Assembly (NCBI GenBank): GCA_026192395.1
Contig: WACF01000001.1
Coordinates: 552,977 to 616,976, forward strand
Length of the DNA stretch: 64,000 nucleotides
DNA from: Proteobacteria bacterium 005FR1
GTDB lineage: Bacteria > Pseudomonadota > Gammaproteobacteria > Pseudomonadales > Cellvibrionaceae
Reading direction: 5' to 3'
Both the position numbers and the translations under genes were made by a program. Numbering within the stretch: position 1 is the first letter of the stretch; the number at the start of each line of letters is the position of its first letter. Shown in pieces: positions 8,410 through 16,946 of the stretch. Under the pieces are notes generated by a model. It saw nothing but the letters and a program-made list of their open reading frames with translations. It did no database searches and was not told the DNA's origin.

Positions 8410-9516
8410 ATGGAGAAGAGCTCAGCGCAGTGGCCGCACGCAATCTTATTCGATGAACCAAGACTCGGCCGTGTGACTCTCAAGAACCGAATTGCGCTCG
8501 CGCCCATGACGCGTACGAGCGCTACTGAAGATGGCCGGGCAACTGAAGACATGGCAAGCTACTACGCCAGGTTTGCCCGCGGATGTTACAGCTTGATCAT
8601 CACCGAAGGCACATACCCCGACGAAGAGTACAGCCAGGGTTACCGCAACCAGCCAGGTATCGCGAACGATGCGCAGGTGCAGTCATGGCGGAATGTCGTG
8701 GATGCGGTTCATCGCGAGGATGGACGCATTTTCATGCAGTTGATGCACGCAGGCGCACTCTCTCAAGGCAATCGCTTCAAGGATGAAACCATTGCCCCCT
8801 CGGCTGTGAAGCCCAAGGGCGAGCAGTTGCCTTTCTATGGCGGACAAGGCGAATTCCCTTTGCCGCGGGAAATGAGCAAGGAGGACATCGAACAGGTAGT
8901 TCGAGCGTTTGCCGACGCGGCTTTGCGGGTAAAGGAAGTCGGTTTCGATGGCCTGGAAATTCATGGAGCGAATGGGTATCTGCTGGATCAATTTCTCACC
9001 GATTACACTAATCAGCGCTCAGATGAGTATGGTGGACCGATACAGAACCGAGTGCGCCTTCACGTCGAAGTCATGGAAGCGGTGCGCCGCGCCGTGGGGC
9101 AGGACTATCCGCTGGGAATACGTATCTCGCAGGGCAAGGTGAACGACTATTATCACAAGTGGGCCGGGGGCGAGAGCGACGCCACGGTCATTTTCGAGAC
9201 CATCGCGAAGACCAGCCCGGATTTCATTCATATCACGGAGTACGACGCGACGCGACCGGCCTTCGACGGAGGCGAGACGCTCACGGGACTGGCGAAACGT
9301 TTGGCCAAGGTCCCGGTGGTTGCCAACGGCCAGCTCGGTGCCCCGGAAAAAGCAGAAGCTTTGATTGCGAGCGGCGAAGCGGACGTAATCACCTTGGGAA
9401 AGTCCGCGTTAGCCAACCCCGACTGGCCCAAGCGAGTAATGGAAGGCGAGCCGATTGGTGAGTTCGACTTTTCGATCCTCCAACCCCAAGCGTATATCAA
9501 AGAACACGAGCTTTAG
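8410..9516 (+). CDS. Old Yellow Enzyme-family NADH:flavin oxidoreductase
   Basis: 368-residue FMN-dependent TIM-barrel ene-reductase. Landmarks are the N-terminal LKNRIALAPMTRTSA, the substrate-side LMHAGALSQ, the catalytic-pair region EIHGANGYLLDQFL followed by TNQRSDEYGG, an IRISQG strand, and the C-terminal phosphate-binding part VVANGQLGAPEKAEALIASGEADVITLGK split over the last 80 residues. Such enzymes reduce activated C=C bonds, including quinones and xenobiotics. The frame is open from a GTG at 8386, but ATG 8410 has AAGGAGAG at good spacing. The gene stands alone and is followed by a strong hairpin. Confidence 0.9.
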   Translation: MEKSSAQWPHAILFDEPRLGRVTLKNRIALAPMTRTSATEDGRATEDMASYYARFARGCYSLIITEGTYPDEEYSQGYRNQPGIANDAQVQSWRNVVDAVHREDGRIFMQLMHAGALSQGNRFKDETIAPSAVKPKGEQLPFYGGQGEFPLPREMSKEDIEQVVRAFADAALRVKEVGFDGLEIHGANGYLLDQFLTDYTNQRSDEYGGPIQNRVRLHVEVMEAVRRAVGQDYPLGIRISQGKVNDYYHKWAGGESDATVIFETIAKTSPDFIHITEYDATRPAFDGGETLTGLAKRLAKVPVVANGQLGAPEKAEALIASGEADVITLGKSALANPDWPKRVMEGEPIGEFDFSILQPQAYIKEHEL

Positions 9517-9537
9517 ATCTGGCGTGGAGAGAAGACG

Positions 9538-9561
9538 ACGTGCCGAATGCCTTCGGCACGT
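9538..9561. terminator. Perfect 10-bp stem-loop after the Old Yellow Enzyme gene
   Basis: ACGTGCCGAA (9538-9547), a 4-base loop, then TTCGGCACGT (9552-9561), 21 bases past the stop codon at 9516. The stem is perfect and GC-rich, but no T-run follows on the plus strand. It also lies downstream of the minus-strand gene that ends at 9700, so it could serve both. Confidence 0.5.
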
Positions 9562-9699
9562 GTAACTCGGACTTTGACTTGTGCGCCAGAGCGCTAGCCC
9601 ATGACATGAAGGATGGGCCGCCTTAGGGACGACGCTGAATGGGTCGATACCATATTTAACATAATATACATTATGCGAACTAGGGTATGTGGGTTGTGT

Positions 9700-10266
9700 T
9701 CACCGGTTGTGTCGAATGCAGGTCTGGAACATCGCCTCCCACACACCGAAATTCCGGTCACCCGAAGGATGGATTTCGAAGGCTGCTATCGTGCCATCCG
9801 CAAATCTGAGCTCGAATTTGACGACCTCATGCCGCAGAAATCGCTCGAGGAGCACATACGACTGATCTTCGTCCAACGAGAATATGTGTATTCCACGACC
9901 GCCCCTGGGCTTCGATTCGAAACCGCCCAGGTTAGCCGAGCGGATTCTCTGATTCGGAAGTAATAATCCGGTCTCCGGATGTACGTACAATTCGAACCGA
10001 AGAACGTCCAGCTGCTCTTCGGTGATGATGTCGGCATGGGTCTTTGTGGTTGTAGCGAATCGGACGAACGCGCCGTTGAACGATGAGCCAGACAAAAAAC
10101 CCCGGCGTTCCGGATCTGACGGATATGGAATGAAGTAATCGCGCTTAAGGTCGCAGTAGGAATTCCAAACGTTCGCTGACCACCCGCTCCCCCATGAGGG
10201 TTGCGGGTCACTCGCTATACACGAGGCCGAAAACAACAACCCCAAAATCAGACCTACGCTTTTCAT
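9700..10266 (-). CDS. Secreted protein of unknown function
   Basis: 188 residues beginning with a typical signal peptide (MKSVGLILGLLFSASCIAS), cleaved near residue 19; the Cys at 16 does not make a clear lipobox. The mature part has no family I recognise. It contains two Cys (in NSYCDLKRDYF near the start and FQTCIRHNR at the end) that could form a disulfide, and it looks beta-rich. ATG 10266 has a GAGG upstream. Neighbours are the Old Yellow Enzyme gene (convergent) and the FrnE-like gene upstream on the same strand, with 160 bp between, so it is likely its own unit. Confidence 0.65.
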   Translation of the reverse strand: MKSVGLILGLLFSASCIASDPQPSWGSGWSANVWNSYCDLKRDYFIPYPSDPERRGFLSGSSFNGAFVRFATTTKTHADIITEEQLDVLRFELYVHPETGLLLPNQRIRSANLGGFESKPRGGRGIHIFSLDEDQSYVLLERFLRHEVVKFELRFADGTIAAFEIHPSGDRNFGVWEAMFQTCIRHNR

Positions 10267-10429
10267 CCCGACTAGCCTCGAATCGAATGTACGACACGGC
10301 TGAAGAGCTTACCTCGCCCAAGCTGCTGATTACAGCCATAACGGCCTTCGAACTGGCAGGCCCAGCTCACCTCCGCCACTTGGCACGACCGCCTACCAAT
10401 AATAGGTTGCGTTTCAGGACCCCGTCATC

Positions 10430-11083
10430 TCAGGCGTCCGCAAGGAGATGGCGCCGGATCACCGATTCGAACACCTCGGGCGGCTGCCCGCCGACCACCG
10501 CTTCCTGATCGTTCAGGACAATGGTCGGCACCGAGTACACGCCACGTTCCAGCCAATACTCTTCGCGCTCGCGTACTTCGTTTGCATAAGCGTCTGTGCG
10601 GAGAATGTCGCGCGCGGCCTCGGCATCCAGGCCTGCGGCTTCAGCCAATTCCACCAGGGTTTCGTGGTCGCTGGGATTGCGGCCCTCCGACAGATAGGCG
10701 GCCAGGAGCCGTTCTTTCAGCTCGCGTTGGCGGCCCTGGAGTAAGGACCAATGCAGGAGTCGGTGGGCATCAAAGGTGTTGTAGATACGGCTATCGTCGT
10801 TCATATTGTAACGAAAGCCCACTTCGGCCGAACGTTCGCGAATCATTTCCCGCGTCTGCAAGGATTGCTCGCGGGTGGCGCCATATTTTTGTTGCACGTG
10901 CTCCTGCAGGTTCTGTCCTGCCGCGGGCATTGCGCGGTTCAGTTCGAAAGGCTCGAAGGTGAGGTCGACGTCCGTTTCGAGGCGATCGAGCGCGGTCAGC
11001 GCGGTCAGAAGGGAGTACAAACCGACGGCGCACCAAGGACAGGTCACATCAGAAACGAAGTTGATCTTGAGTGTGTTCTTCAC
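10430..11083 (-). CDS. FrnE-like DsbA-family oxidoreductase
   Basis: 217-residue thioredoxin-fold protein of the cytoplasmic FrnE/DsbA-like group. The active site is CPWC (C15, C18) in FVSDVTCPWCAVGLYSL, followed by the alpha-helical insertion and the cis-Pro segment GVYSVPTIVL. There is no signal peptide, which fits the FrnE type that acts on cytoplasmic thiols or as polyketide-related isomerase. The frame is open to 11146, but GTG 11083 has GGAGAG at correct spacing and begins just before the conserved strand. Divergent from the alpha/beta hydrolase gene at 11378. Confidence 0.88.
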   Translation of the reverse strand: MKNTLKINFVSDVTCPWCAVGLYSLLTALTALDRLETDVDLTFEPFELNRAMPAAGQNLQEHVQQKYGATREQSLQTREMIRERSAEVGFRYNMNDDSRIYNTFDAHRLLHWSLLQGRQRELKERLLAAYLSEGRNPSDHETLVELAEAAGLDAEAARDILRTDAYANEVREREEYWLERGVYSVPTIVLNDQEAVVGGQPPEVFESVIRRHLLADA

Positions 11084-11377
11084 AATTGCTCTCCAGTTGA
11101 AATTCGCAGTGGGAAACGGCCTCTTTTGCCAAACCCAGGCCAGCACGTACCGCCCGGCAAGCGGTTGGAATGAAACACGCTTTCTTCAGCGCCTGAGCTC
11201 CGCTCCCATTCTGAGTGGGCCCGCCCTCCTCCTTTCCAAGGCCAATGCAAAATCCGGCGCAGCTGCGAACGTGAACTCAAGAAAAGGACGGGATGTTGCA
11301 TGTGCCGCTGATGCGCTCAGCCATTTCCGAATTGATCAAGACGAGCGGGGCGCGAGCATGACAACGGACATGACCCC

Positions 11378-12151
11378 ATGCTGAATGTTAACAGACGAGG
11401 CACTGGCAGACCCTTGCTCCTTATTCACGGACTTGGCGGCAGTTGGCGCTCATGGGACACGGTTCTGCCGGGACTTGCGGCGAGCCGCGAGGTCATTGCC
11501 ATCGACCTTCCGGGCCACGGCGCCACGCCGGCGGAGCCAGACAGCGGTACTTTCGATGGTCTCGTACGAAGTGTCGACGACTTTCTCGGTGAAGAGGATC
11601 TGGTGGGAGTACCCGTGGTCGGTAGCTCAATGGGTGCGCGCCTGGTCCTGGAATTAGCGAGGCGCGGCCGCGTCGGTGCAAGCGTTGCCCTTGATCCCGG
11701 CGGCTTCTGGGAAGCTTGGGAGCGAAATTACTTTTATTCCACACTGGCGGTCTCGATTCGTCTCCTGCGCAGACTCAAACCTTCCTTGCCGACGCTATCA
11801 CGACATGTCACCACGAGAACCCTCCTGTTGGCGCAGCTATCAGCAAAGCCTTGGGCCCTCTCCGCGGATGTCGTCGCCAACGAACTGCGCAGCTTTGCCG
11901 AAACCGACACCTTCGATGCACTACTTCGCGATCTCGCCAGGGGGCCCCGCCAGGAAGGCCCTGCGGCGAAGGCCTCAGGGCCGGCTACGATCGGTTGGGG
12001 GGGGCGCGATCGGCTCTGCCCCCCGCGTCAGGCTGAGCGCGCGCGCGCCGCTTTCCCTCACGCTCACTTTCACTGGTTCAAGCACAGCGGGCATTTTCCC
12101 ATGTGGGATCAGCCTCGCGAAGCCGTGGAGCTGATTCTGGCGCGGACATGA
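11378..12151 (+). CDS. Alpha/beta-hydrolase fold protein
   Basis: 257 residues with the whole alpha/beta-hydrolase core: oxyanion-hole HGLGGS (17-22), IDLPGHG (42-48), nucleophile elbow GSSMG (S84), acid in GWGGRDRLCP (about D211) and catalytic His in KHSGHFPMWDQP (about H239). Substrate is unknown; esterase or related hydrolase. It lies between the divergent FrnE-like gene and the convergent GST gene with 55 bp to the latter, so it is probably monocistronic. ATG 11378 opens the homologous region; no strong ribosome-binding site is seen before it. Confidence 0.85.
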   Translation: MLNVNRRGTGRPLLLIHGLGGSWRSWDTVLPGLAASREVIAIDLPGHGATPAEPDSGTFDGLVRSVDDFLGEEDLVGVPVVGSSMGARLVLELARRGRVGASVALDPGGFWEAWERNYFYSTLAVSIRLLRRLKPSLPTLSRHVTTRTLLLAQLSAKPWALSADVVANELRSFAETDTFDALLRDLARGPRQEGPAAKASGPATIGWGGRDRLCPPRQAERARAAFPHAHFHWFKHSGHFPMWDQPREAVELILART

Positions 12152-12206
12152 TCCGTTCGAAATCACTCGATGCTGCCAGCAGGTAGGTCGGCGTGCAATG
12201 GCATGA

Positions 12207-13064
12207 TCAGAGATCCCGGGCTTTGTTTTCGAAATCGCTGGCGTCGTGACGTTCATGCAGTTGCTCAGAGGGATCGCCCCAGGTGCGATTGACCATCCGT
12301 CCACGCTGCACAGTCGGTCGCTGGCCGATCATGTCTACCCAGCGCACCACATTTTTATAACTGCGAGCCTCGAGAAATTCCGCCGCATCGTAGGCTTCAT
12401 TGCGAATCACGGCACCGTACCAGGGCCAGATCGCCATATCGGCAATTGTGTATTCGGCTCCTGCAATGTACTCGTGATTGGCGAGCTGTCGGTCTAGAAC
12501 GTCGAGCTGGCGCTTTACTTCCATGGTGTAGCGGTTGATCGGGTATTCGTACTTTTCTGGCGCATAAGCATAGAAATGCCCGAAGCCACCGCCCAGAAAA
12601 GGCGCGCTGCCCATCTGCCAGAAAAGCCAGTTCAAACACTCGGTGCGACCGGCCAGGTCGCTGGGAATGAAGGCGCCGAACTTATCAGCGAGATAAACCA
12701 GAATCGATCCGGATTCAAAGATTCTTACGGGCGGCTCGACACTTCTGTCAACCATTGCCGGAATTTTCGAATTCGGATTCAGCTCTACAAAACCACTACC
12801 GAACTGGTCGCCTTCGAAGATGTTGATCAAATGGGCATCATACTCCGCCTCGTCAAAACCCCGTGCAAGCAGTTCTTCCAGAAGAATCGTTACCTTCACC
12901 CCATTGGGTGTCCCCTGGGAATAAAGCTGCAGCGGATGCTTGCCGACGGGAAGTGCCTTTTCGTGCGTGGGCCCGGCGATCGGGCGGTTGACCTTCGCAA
13001 ATTGTCCGCCGCTCTCGGCATCCCATTTCCAGACCTTCGGTGGCGTGTAGCTGCTGTCCGCCAT
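12207..13064 (-). CDS. yghU: YghU-type glutathione S-transferase / disulfide-bond oxidoreductase
   Basis: 285 residues, the size of the nu-class GSTs YghU and YfcG. The extended N-terminal arm (YTPPKVWKWD, ESGGQFAKVNRPIAG, THEKALPVGKHPLQLYS) is typical of YghU, followed by the thioredoxin-like domain (GTPNGVKVTILLEEL, NPNSKIPAMVD, ESGSILVYLADK) and an all-helical C-terminal domain. Known homologues bind two glutathiones and reduce organic disulfides and peroxides. The frame continues to 13151, but ATG 13064 follows CAGGAGAAC and matches the family start. Confidence 0.9.
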   Translation of the reverse strand: MADSSYTPPKVWKWDAESGGQFAKVNRPIAGPTHEKALPVGKHPLQLYSQGTPNGVKVTILLEELLARGFDEAEYDAHLINIFEGDQFGSGFVELNPNSKIPAMVDRSVEPPVRIFESGSILVYLADKFGAFIPSDLAGRTECLNWLFWQMGSAPFLGGGFGHFYAYAPEKYEYPINRYTMEVKRQLDVLDRQLANHEYIAGAEYTIADMAIWPWYGAVIRNEAYDAAEFLEARSYKNVVRWVDMIGQRPTVQRGRMVNRTWGDPSEQLHERHDASDFENKARDL

Positions 13065-13290
13065 TTTGTTCTCCTGCGCTGTGGTGTTCTCGCGGAAAAC
13101 AATGCAAACCCCGAACCTGGCCAACAGCCGGTTCAGCAAGAGTTGCCGCAAATCCGCGAAGAACTCTTGTGAAATAAAACGCGATATCCCAGGGATCGAC
13201 CTATTCGGCTCAGCCGTCTATCTCCTGGCGCAGGTGATGATTGACCTGGTCACAGTTGCGGTCACGCCCTCGAGTAAACGGGGCTGGCGG

Positions 13291-13749
13291 TCACAGGTCG
13301 TTCAGACGATTGGCCTGCTGCGCAAGGAGCATCGTTTCATGCTCTTCCAGGCTCAGCAGATCCTCGACAAGCTCCCGGGCTCTTGGCGTATCCATGCGGC
13401 CTTGCAAATACCGATAGAGATCGATGATTTGGTTGTGAGTGTCGAAAATGCTTGCAGTTATTTCGTCGAAGTTCATCTGCGCGTACGGCGCCGAACAGAT
13501 CTTGTGCGGATCAACCGGGGTATGGCCCAGATAGTCATACACGCAGGTGTGCAAAGTGCCGGCATCCGCTTCTTTTTCAAAGCGGTCCACGGTTCTGGCG
13601 AGCACCTTCTCATGGGCGGCCAAGTATTCCAGCAGCCACTTGGCACGCTGCTCTTGCTGTTTGTCGCTGCAGTGCTTGAAGCATTCGGCCAAGTGCTTGT
13701 GAGTCTGGCGGGTCCATTCAATCAGGTCCTGAAGCGTTTCGATCTTCAT
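13291..13749 (-). CDS. Helical-bundle protein, possibly ferritin-like
   Basis: 152 residues, almost entirely predicted helical, no signal peptide. Two stretches resemble metal-ligand helices of ferritin/hemerythrin-like proteins: LLEYLAAHEKVLARTVDRFE near the middle and LLSLEEHETMLLAQQ at the end, the second close to an ExxH arrangement. A link segment holds CVYDYLGH and PHKICSAPY with two Cys. I do not recognise a named family with certainty; a diiron or stress-related role is a guess. ATG 13749 has GGAG eight bases upstream. It is separated by 226 bp from the GST gene and by 197 bp from the DUF3147-like gene, all on the minus strand. Confidence 0.6.
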   Translation of the reverse strand: MKIETLQDLIEWTRQTHKHLAECFKHCSDKQQEQRAKWLLEYLAAHEKVLARTVDRFEKEADAGTLHTCVYDYLGHTPVDPHKICSAPYAQMNFDEITASIFDTHNQIIDLYRYLQGRMDTPRARELVEDLLSLEEHETMLLAQQANRLNDL

Positions 13750-13946
13750 TCGGCAAACTCCATCAGTTGCGGGTCAGGTCATGAGACAACCGGGGGTATC
13801 TCCAAGCTTCAACCGCCATAAGCTTCCGCCGCAGTTACGCCTCCCGCTTTTGAAATAGACTGCCTGGATCCGGCACGCTTTTCCTTGCTTTAGATCAAGC
13901 GTGAGTCAGCTGCGCCGTCTGACGGTCGTCAGGGCGATTGGCCTTT

Positions 13947-14288
13947 TCATCCACCTAGGAAGTTCATGACGATGCGATGTAAGAAATATCCACAAATCAG
14001 CAAGACCAAGCCCGATCCGTAAGCGATCCAGAAATTCAGATTCCATTTGTCGATAAAGAAGAACGGCACGAAGAACAACCAGGAAATCGGCACGGCGAAG
14101 ATGATGCTGCGGGCATAGCGAGCCGTCGTTTCAGCATCCTGGTACTGAAGATAGGAGAATGCTATCGCGAGAATTGAAACCAGGGGGAGAGCCGTAATGA
14201 AGCCCGCCAGTTCCGGCTTTTTACCCGAAAGCCACGATGCAAATCCAATAACAAGCGCAGCAATGGCGACTTTGACAATACTGAACAC
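13947..14288 (-). CDS. Four-helix membrane protein, DUF3147-like
   Basis: 113 residues with about four hydrophobic helices; the segment SGKKPELAGFITALPLVSILAI between helices 1 and 2 resembles the family annotated as DUF3147. No function is known. GTG 14288 is preceded by AAAGGAGGGGACCT, a very strong ribosome-binding site, so the non-ATG start is well supported. It is divergent from the BlaI-type regulator, sharing the 120-bp region with the 17-bp palindrome, so the repressor could affect it too. Confidence 0.7.
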   Translation of the reverse strand: MFSIVKVAIAALVIGFASWLSGKKPELAGFITALPLVSILAIAFSYLQYQDAETTARYARSIIFAVPISWLFFVPFFFIDKWNLNFWIAYGSGLVLLICGYFLHRIVMNFLGG

Positions 14289-14342
14289 AGGTCCCCTCCT
14301 TTTCTCTCAATCGCTTTCGAACCGAGCGTCTCATAGCAAAAC

Positions 14343-14359
14343 ACCGATTGACAATCGGT
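14343..14359. promoter_or_regulatory. 17-bp palindrome, candidate BlaI-type operator
   Basis: ACCGATTG-A-CAATCGGT is a perfect 8-bp inverted repeat around one base, with further AAA/TTT symmetry one base outside. It lies between the divergent DUF3147-like start (14288) and the regulator start (14408). BlaI/MecI-type dimers bind short palindromes ahead of their own gene, so autorepression is likely. The A and T flanks would also suit a short hairpin. Confidence 0.6.
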
Positions 14360-14407
14360 TTTTACGCAACCACAATGCCTACGATTATGTCGCCACGCCT
14401 TGCAAGC

Positions 14408-14788
14408 ATGAAAATTCCAAAACTCGGCGACCTCGAAGTTGCGGTACTCGACTGCGTATGGGCTGAGGGAAGCGTATCAGCCAAAGACGCGCACCGCCTC
14501 GTTGGGGAGAGCCGCGGTACATCTCTCAATACTGTTCAGTCCGCGCTCGAGCGGCTCCATCGCAAACAGCTGCTCAGCCGTTCCAAGCAAAGCCACGCCT
14601 ACTTTTATTCGGCTGCGGTCGGGCGCGAGCAGGTCATGGCCGCGCTGATCAATGAAGTGCTTGGGCGTTTCGGCGGAGATGCCCCCTCCTCTGTGGCGGC
14701 CATTCTCAATGCCGCCGAGCAACTCGACGAAGCAAGCCTGTCATTACTCGAAACGGAAATTCAGAACCGCCGGGAGCGTTCGACATGA
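14408..14788 (+). CDS. BlaI/MecI/CopY-family transcriptional repressor
   Basis: Winged-helix repressor, about 126 residues: IPKLGDLEVAVLDCVWAEGSVSAKDAHRLV, then recognition helix TSLNTVQSALERLHRKQLL, wing SKQSHAYFYSAAVGREQ, and a C-terminal dimerisation helix region. In this family the M56 partner protease triggers loss of the repressor; here the next gene is exactly such a protease with a 4-bp ATGA overlap. The start is uncertain: in-frame ATGs occur at 14375, 14387 and 14408 and none has a good ribosome-binding site; 14408 best fits the family start. It heads a six-gene metal-efflux operon, so it probably represses efflux until metal is sensed. Confidence 0.88.
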   Translation: MKIPKLGDLEVAVLDCVWAEGSVSAKDAHRLVGESRGTSLNTVQSALERLHRKQLLSRSKQSHAYFYSAAVGREQVMAALINEVLGRFGGDAPSSVAAILNAAEQLDEASLSLLETEIQNRRERST

Positions 14789-15747
14789 TCGGCCTTCTGA
14801 GCTTCGCCTGGCTGCTGTTGCTGATGGCCGCGGCAGGCTGGGTACTCGCGACAGTGCTGCTGCCGTCGCTGATCCCGCTGAGCCTCTCAGCGCAACTCGG
14901 TCCCACGGAACGACGCCGACGGCTTTGGTTGTTGGCCGCCCTTCCCTGGGTTTTGCCACTGACCCTGGTGATTTTTGCCCTCGTGCTTGCGGTCGCCCAG
15001 CGATTCGGGTTGCTTCACGATCATTGCCCGTATCACGGACCTGGTCATCCTCACTTGTGCCTGGCACACCTGCCTCAATTGCTTTTGAGCTATTCCGAAA
15101 TAGCCGTAGTCGCTTTGGCAAGCGCTGTTTTCACCTTCCGGTTTTTTCGATTGGCGGCGGAGCAACTGCGTCAGGCTGATCAGATCGCTGTTCTGGCTGC
15201 TCTCTCAAGGCGAATGCGGCGCTTGGTGCTGGTTGTCGAAGATATGCGGGTCGTCGCCTTCGCCGCCGGAGTGCGAAAACCGGCGATGTATTTGTCCCGA
15301 GGCTTGCTCGATCAGCTTGGCCGCCGCGAGAAACGCATTGTTGTCGCGCATGAAGCGGCGCACTTACGGCACGGCGATCTGCCCAAAAGCCTGGCCATTG
15401 AATTTCTGCTACTGCTGCATCTGCCCTGGGCGGCAGCCCGGCTTCGCAGGCAGTGGCGCAGTGCGATCGAAGAGCATGCCGACGACGCGGTAACGCAGCG
15501 ATTTGGCCCAACGGACGTAGCTGGCACGCTGTTGACGATAAGTAGGCTAGCCAGCATGAACGCGCGGATCGGTCTTTCTGTGGCTGGGGCCAATCCGGCC
15601 CAGCGCATCCAGCGGCTGCTCACTGCGCCGGTAAACAAAAATTCTGCATCCTTTCGGTGGCTTTACCTGATCGCACTGGGCTCCGCCGGAAGCGCGGTTA
15701 TCTTGGGCCACCATCAGGTGGAGACTCTGCTTGGATGGATCGTCTGA
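14785..15747 (+). CDS. M56-family membrane metalloprotease (BlaR1-like) with His/Cys loop
   Basis: 320-residue BlaR1-type membrane zinc protease. Helices are at about 4-26, 52-72, 97-120 and 291-311; the protease motif HEAAH is at 189-193 with the downstream Glu in IEEHADDA (about 229-230). Unlike BlaR1 it ends a dozen residues after helix 4 and has no penicillin-binding sensor domain. Instead the loop between helices 2 and 3, extracytoplasmic in BlaR1 topology, reads HDHCPYHGPGHPHLCLAH (78-95): six His and two Cys in 18 residues. I infer direct periplasmic metal sensing that activates cleavage of the BlaI-type repressor. It overlaps the repressor gene by 4 bp and the TolC-like gene by about 13 bp. 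Confidence 0.88.
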   Translation: MIGLLSFAWLLLLMAAAGWVLATVLLPSLIPLSLSAQLGPTERRRRLWLLAALPWVLPLTLVIFALVLAVAQRFGLLHDHCPYHGPGHPHLCLAHLPQLLLSYSEIAVVALASAVFTFRFFRLAAEQLRQADQIAVLAALSRRMRRLVLVVEDMRVVAFAAGVRKPAMYLSRGLLDQLGRREKRIVVAHEAAHLRHGDLPKSLAIEFLLLLHLPWAAARLRRQWRSAIEEHADDAVTQRFGPTDVAGTLLTISRLASMNARIGLSVAGANPAQRIQRLLTAPVNKNSASFRWLYLIALGSAGSAVILGHHQVETLLGWIV

Positions 15748-16946
15748 GAATCGATATGCGTCTGCCTTTCTTATCCTTCCTGTTTCTTTGCTCCTTTGCG
15801 CTACAGGCCGGGGAGCTCACCGAAGCACAAGCCGTGCAAAGGGGCATGGTCCGAATCCAGGAAATCTTCGACGCCCAACGCCGCGAAGCACTGGGACGTG
15901 CCGACGCCGCTGGCCGCTGGGACAATCCCGAAATCGAATATAGCCGTGAAGCACTTAATCTCTCGGATGGAGATAGCGAGGAACGATTCCTCTGGCTCCG
16001 GCAACCCATCGATCCCAGTGGACGTAAAGGGTTGCAGCGCGAGGCAGCTCGGCAGCAGGCTCGGGCCGAAATCGCTCGCGCGGAGCTGAATCGTCGTGAT
16101 CTGCAAGCGGACATTCGCCTGCGCTTTTACCGAGCTTTGGCTGCCGCCGATGACGCGCGGGTTGCCGGCGGTTATCGGCAGCGCCTCGAGCAGCTGACAG
16201 GTTTCACTCGCGAACGCTTTGAAGCCGGCGACGCCTCTCGCTATGACCTGATGCGACTCGAGCGAGAGCTGGCACTGATCAACAGCGAATGGCTGCAATC
16301 CAGTGCGGCGGCACAGGCGGCACGAAACAGGCTCCTGGCACTCATCGGCGGCGAGCCCGCAGATCCCGCCGGGCGACTGCTGCCTCTCGCCACCGAAACC
16401 ATCGCGGTTGAAGATCTGCTTCGTCAATACCCAGGTCTTCAGGCGTTGGAAGCCGAAGCGGAAAGCGAAAGTCTGAGCGCGGAAGCGGCCAGGCGAAAGA
16501 AATGGCCTGAGCTCACGGTGGGAGTCGGCCGCCGCGAAGTGGAAGAAGCGGGCCTTGAAAACGATGGGAACACCGTTTCGCTGAGTGTGGAAGTCCCTGT
16601 TTTTGATCGCGGCCAGGGTGAAGCACAGGCCGCCGCAAGCCGCGCCCGTCAGCGAAGGCTCGACTACGAGTTGGCGGCCGCGGCACTGATCGCTGACCTG
16701 CGCTCGGCGCTTGAAAGTCTGGATGCTCAGCGGCGAGCAGCTCAAAGTCTGGAGAGCGCACTCAGCGACGGAGCCATGAGCCTTAGCGCAATTGCCGAAG
16801 AGGCTTATCAGGCCGGCGAGCTGAGCACCATGGAATTGATCGATGCCTATCGCAGCGAGATGGACTTGCGCCGCCGTTTTATCGAGCGGGCACTGGATGC
16901 CCGACTGACCTTTATTGAACTTCAACGTTTGAGGGAAGAGCCATGA
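15735..16946 (+). CDS. TolC/CzcC-like outer-membrane efflux channel
   Basis: About 403 residues with an N-terminal signal peptide (RLPFLSFLFLCSFALQA) and the long paired coiled-coil helices of outer-membrane efflux proteins, with repeat structure around 60-200 (WDNPEIEYSREAL, RERFEAGDASRYDLMRLERELALI) and 250-395 (AGELSTMELIDAYRSE). This is the CzcC/CusC role: the exit duct of a tripartite pump. ATG 15735 overlaps the protease gene; ATG 15756, seven codons on, is equally possible and would give a tighter signal peptide. The stop overlaps the next start by 4 bp, so translation is coupled. Confidence 0.87.
   Translation: MDRLRIDMRLPFLSFLFLCSFALQAGELTEAQAVQRGMVRIQEIFDAQRREALGRADAAGRWDNPEIEYSREALNLSDGDSEERFLWLRQPIDPSGRKGLQREAARQQARAEIARAELNRRDLQADIRLRFYRALAAADDARVAGGYRQRLEQLTGFTRERFEAGDASRYDLMRLERELALINSEWLQSSAAAQAARNRLLALIGGEPADPAGRLLPLATETIAVEDLLRQYPGLQALEAEAESESLSAEAARRKKWPELTVGVGRREVEEAGLENDGNTVSLSVEVPVFDRGQGEAQAAASRARQRRLDYELAAAALIADLRSALESLDAQRRAAQSLESALSDGAMSLSAIAEEAYQAGELSTMELIDAYRSEMDLRRRFIERALDARLTFIELQRLREEP

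Noticed and set aside
7358-8476. 372-codon plus-strand frame
   Set aside because: It overlaps the DehI-like, DUF4242 and Old Yellow Enzyme genes, has low-complexity composition and no recognisable motif.
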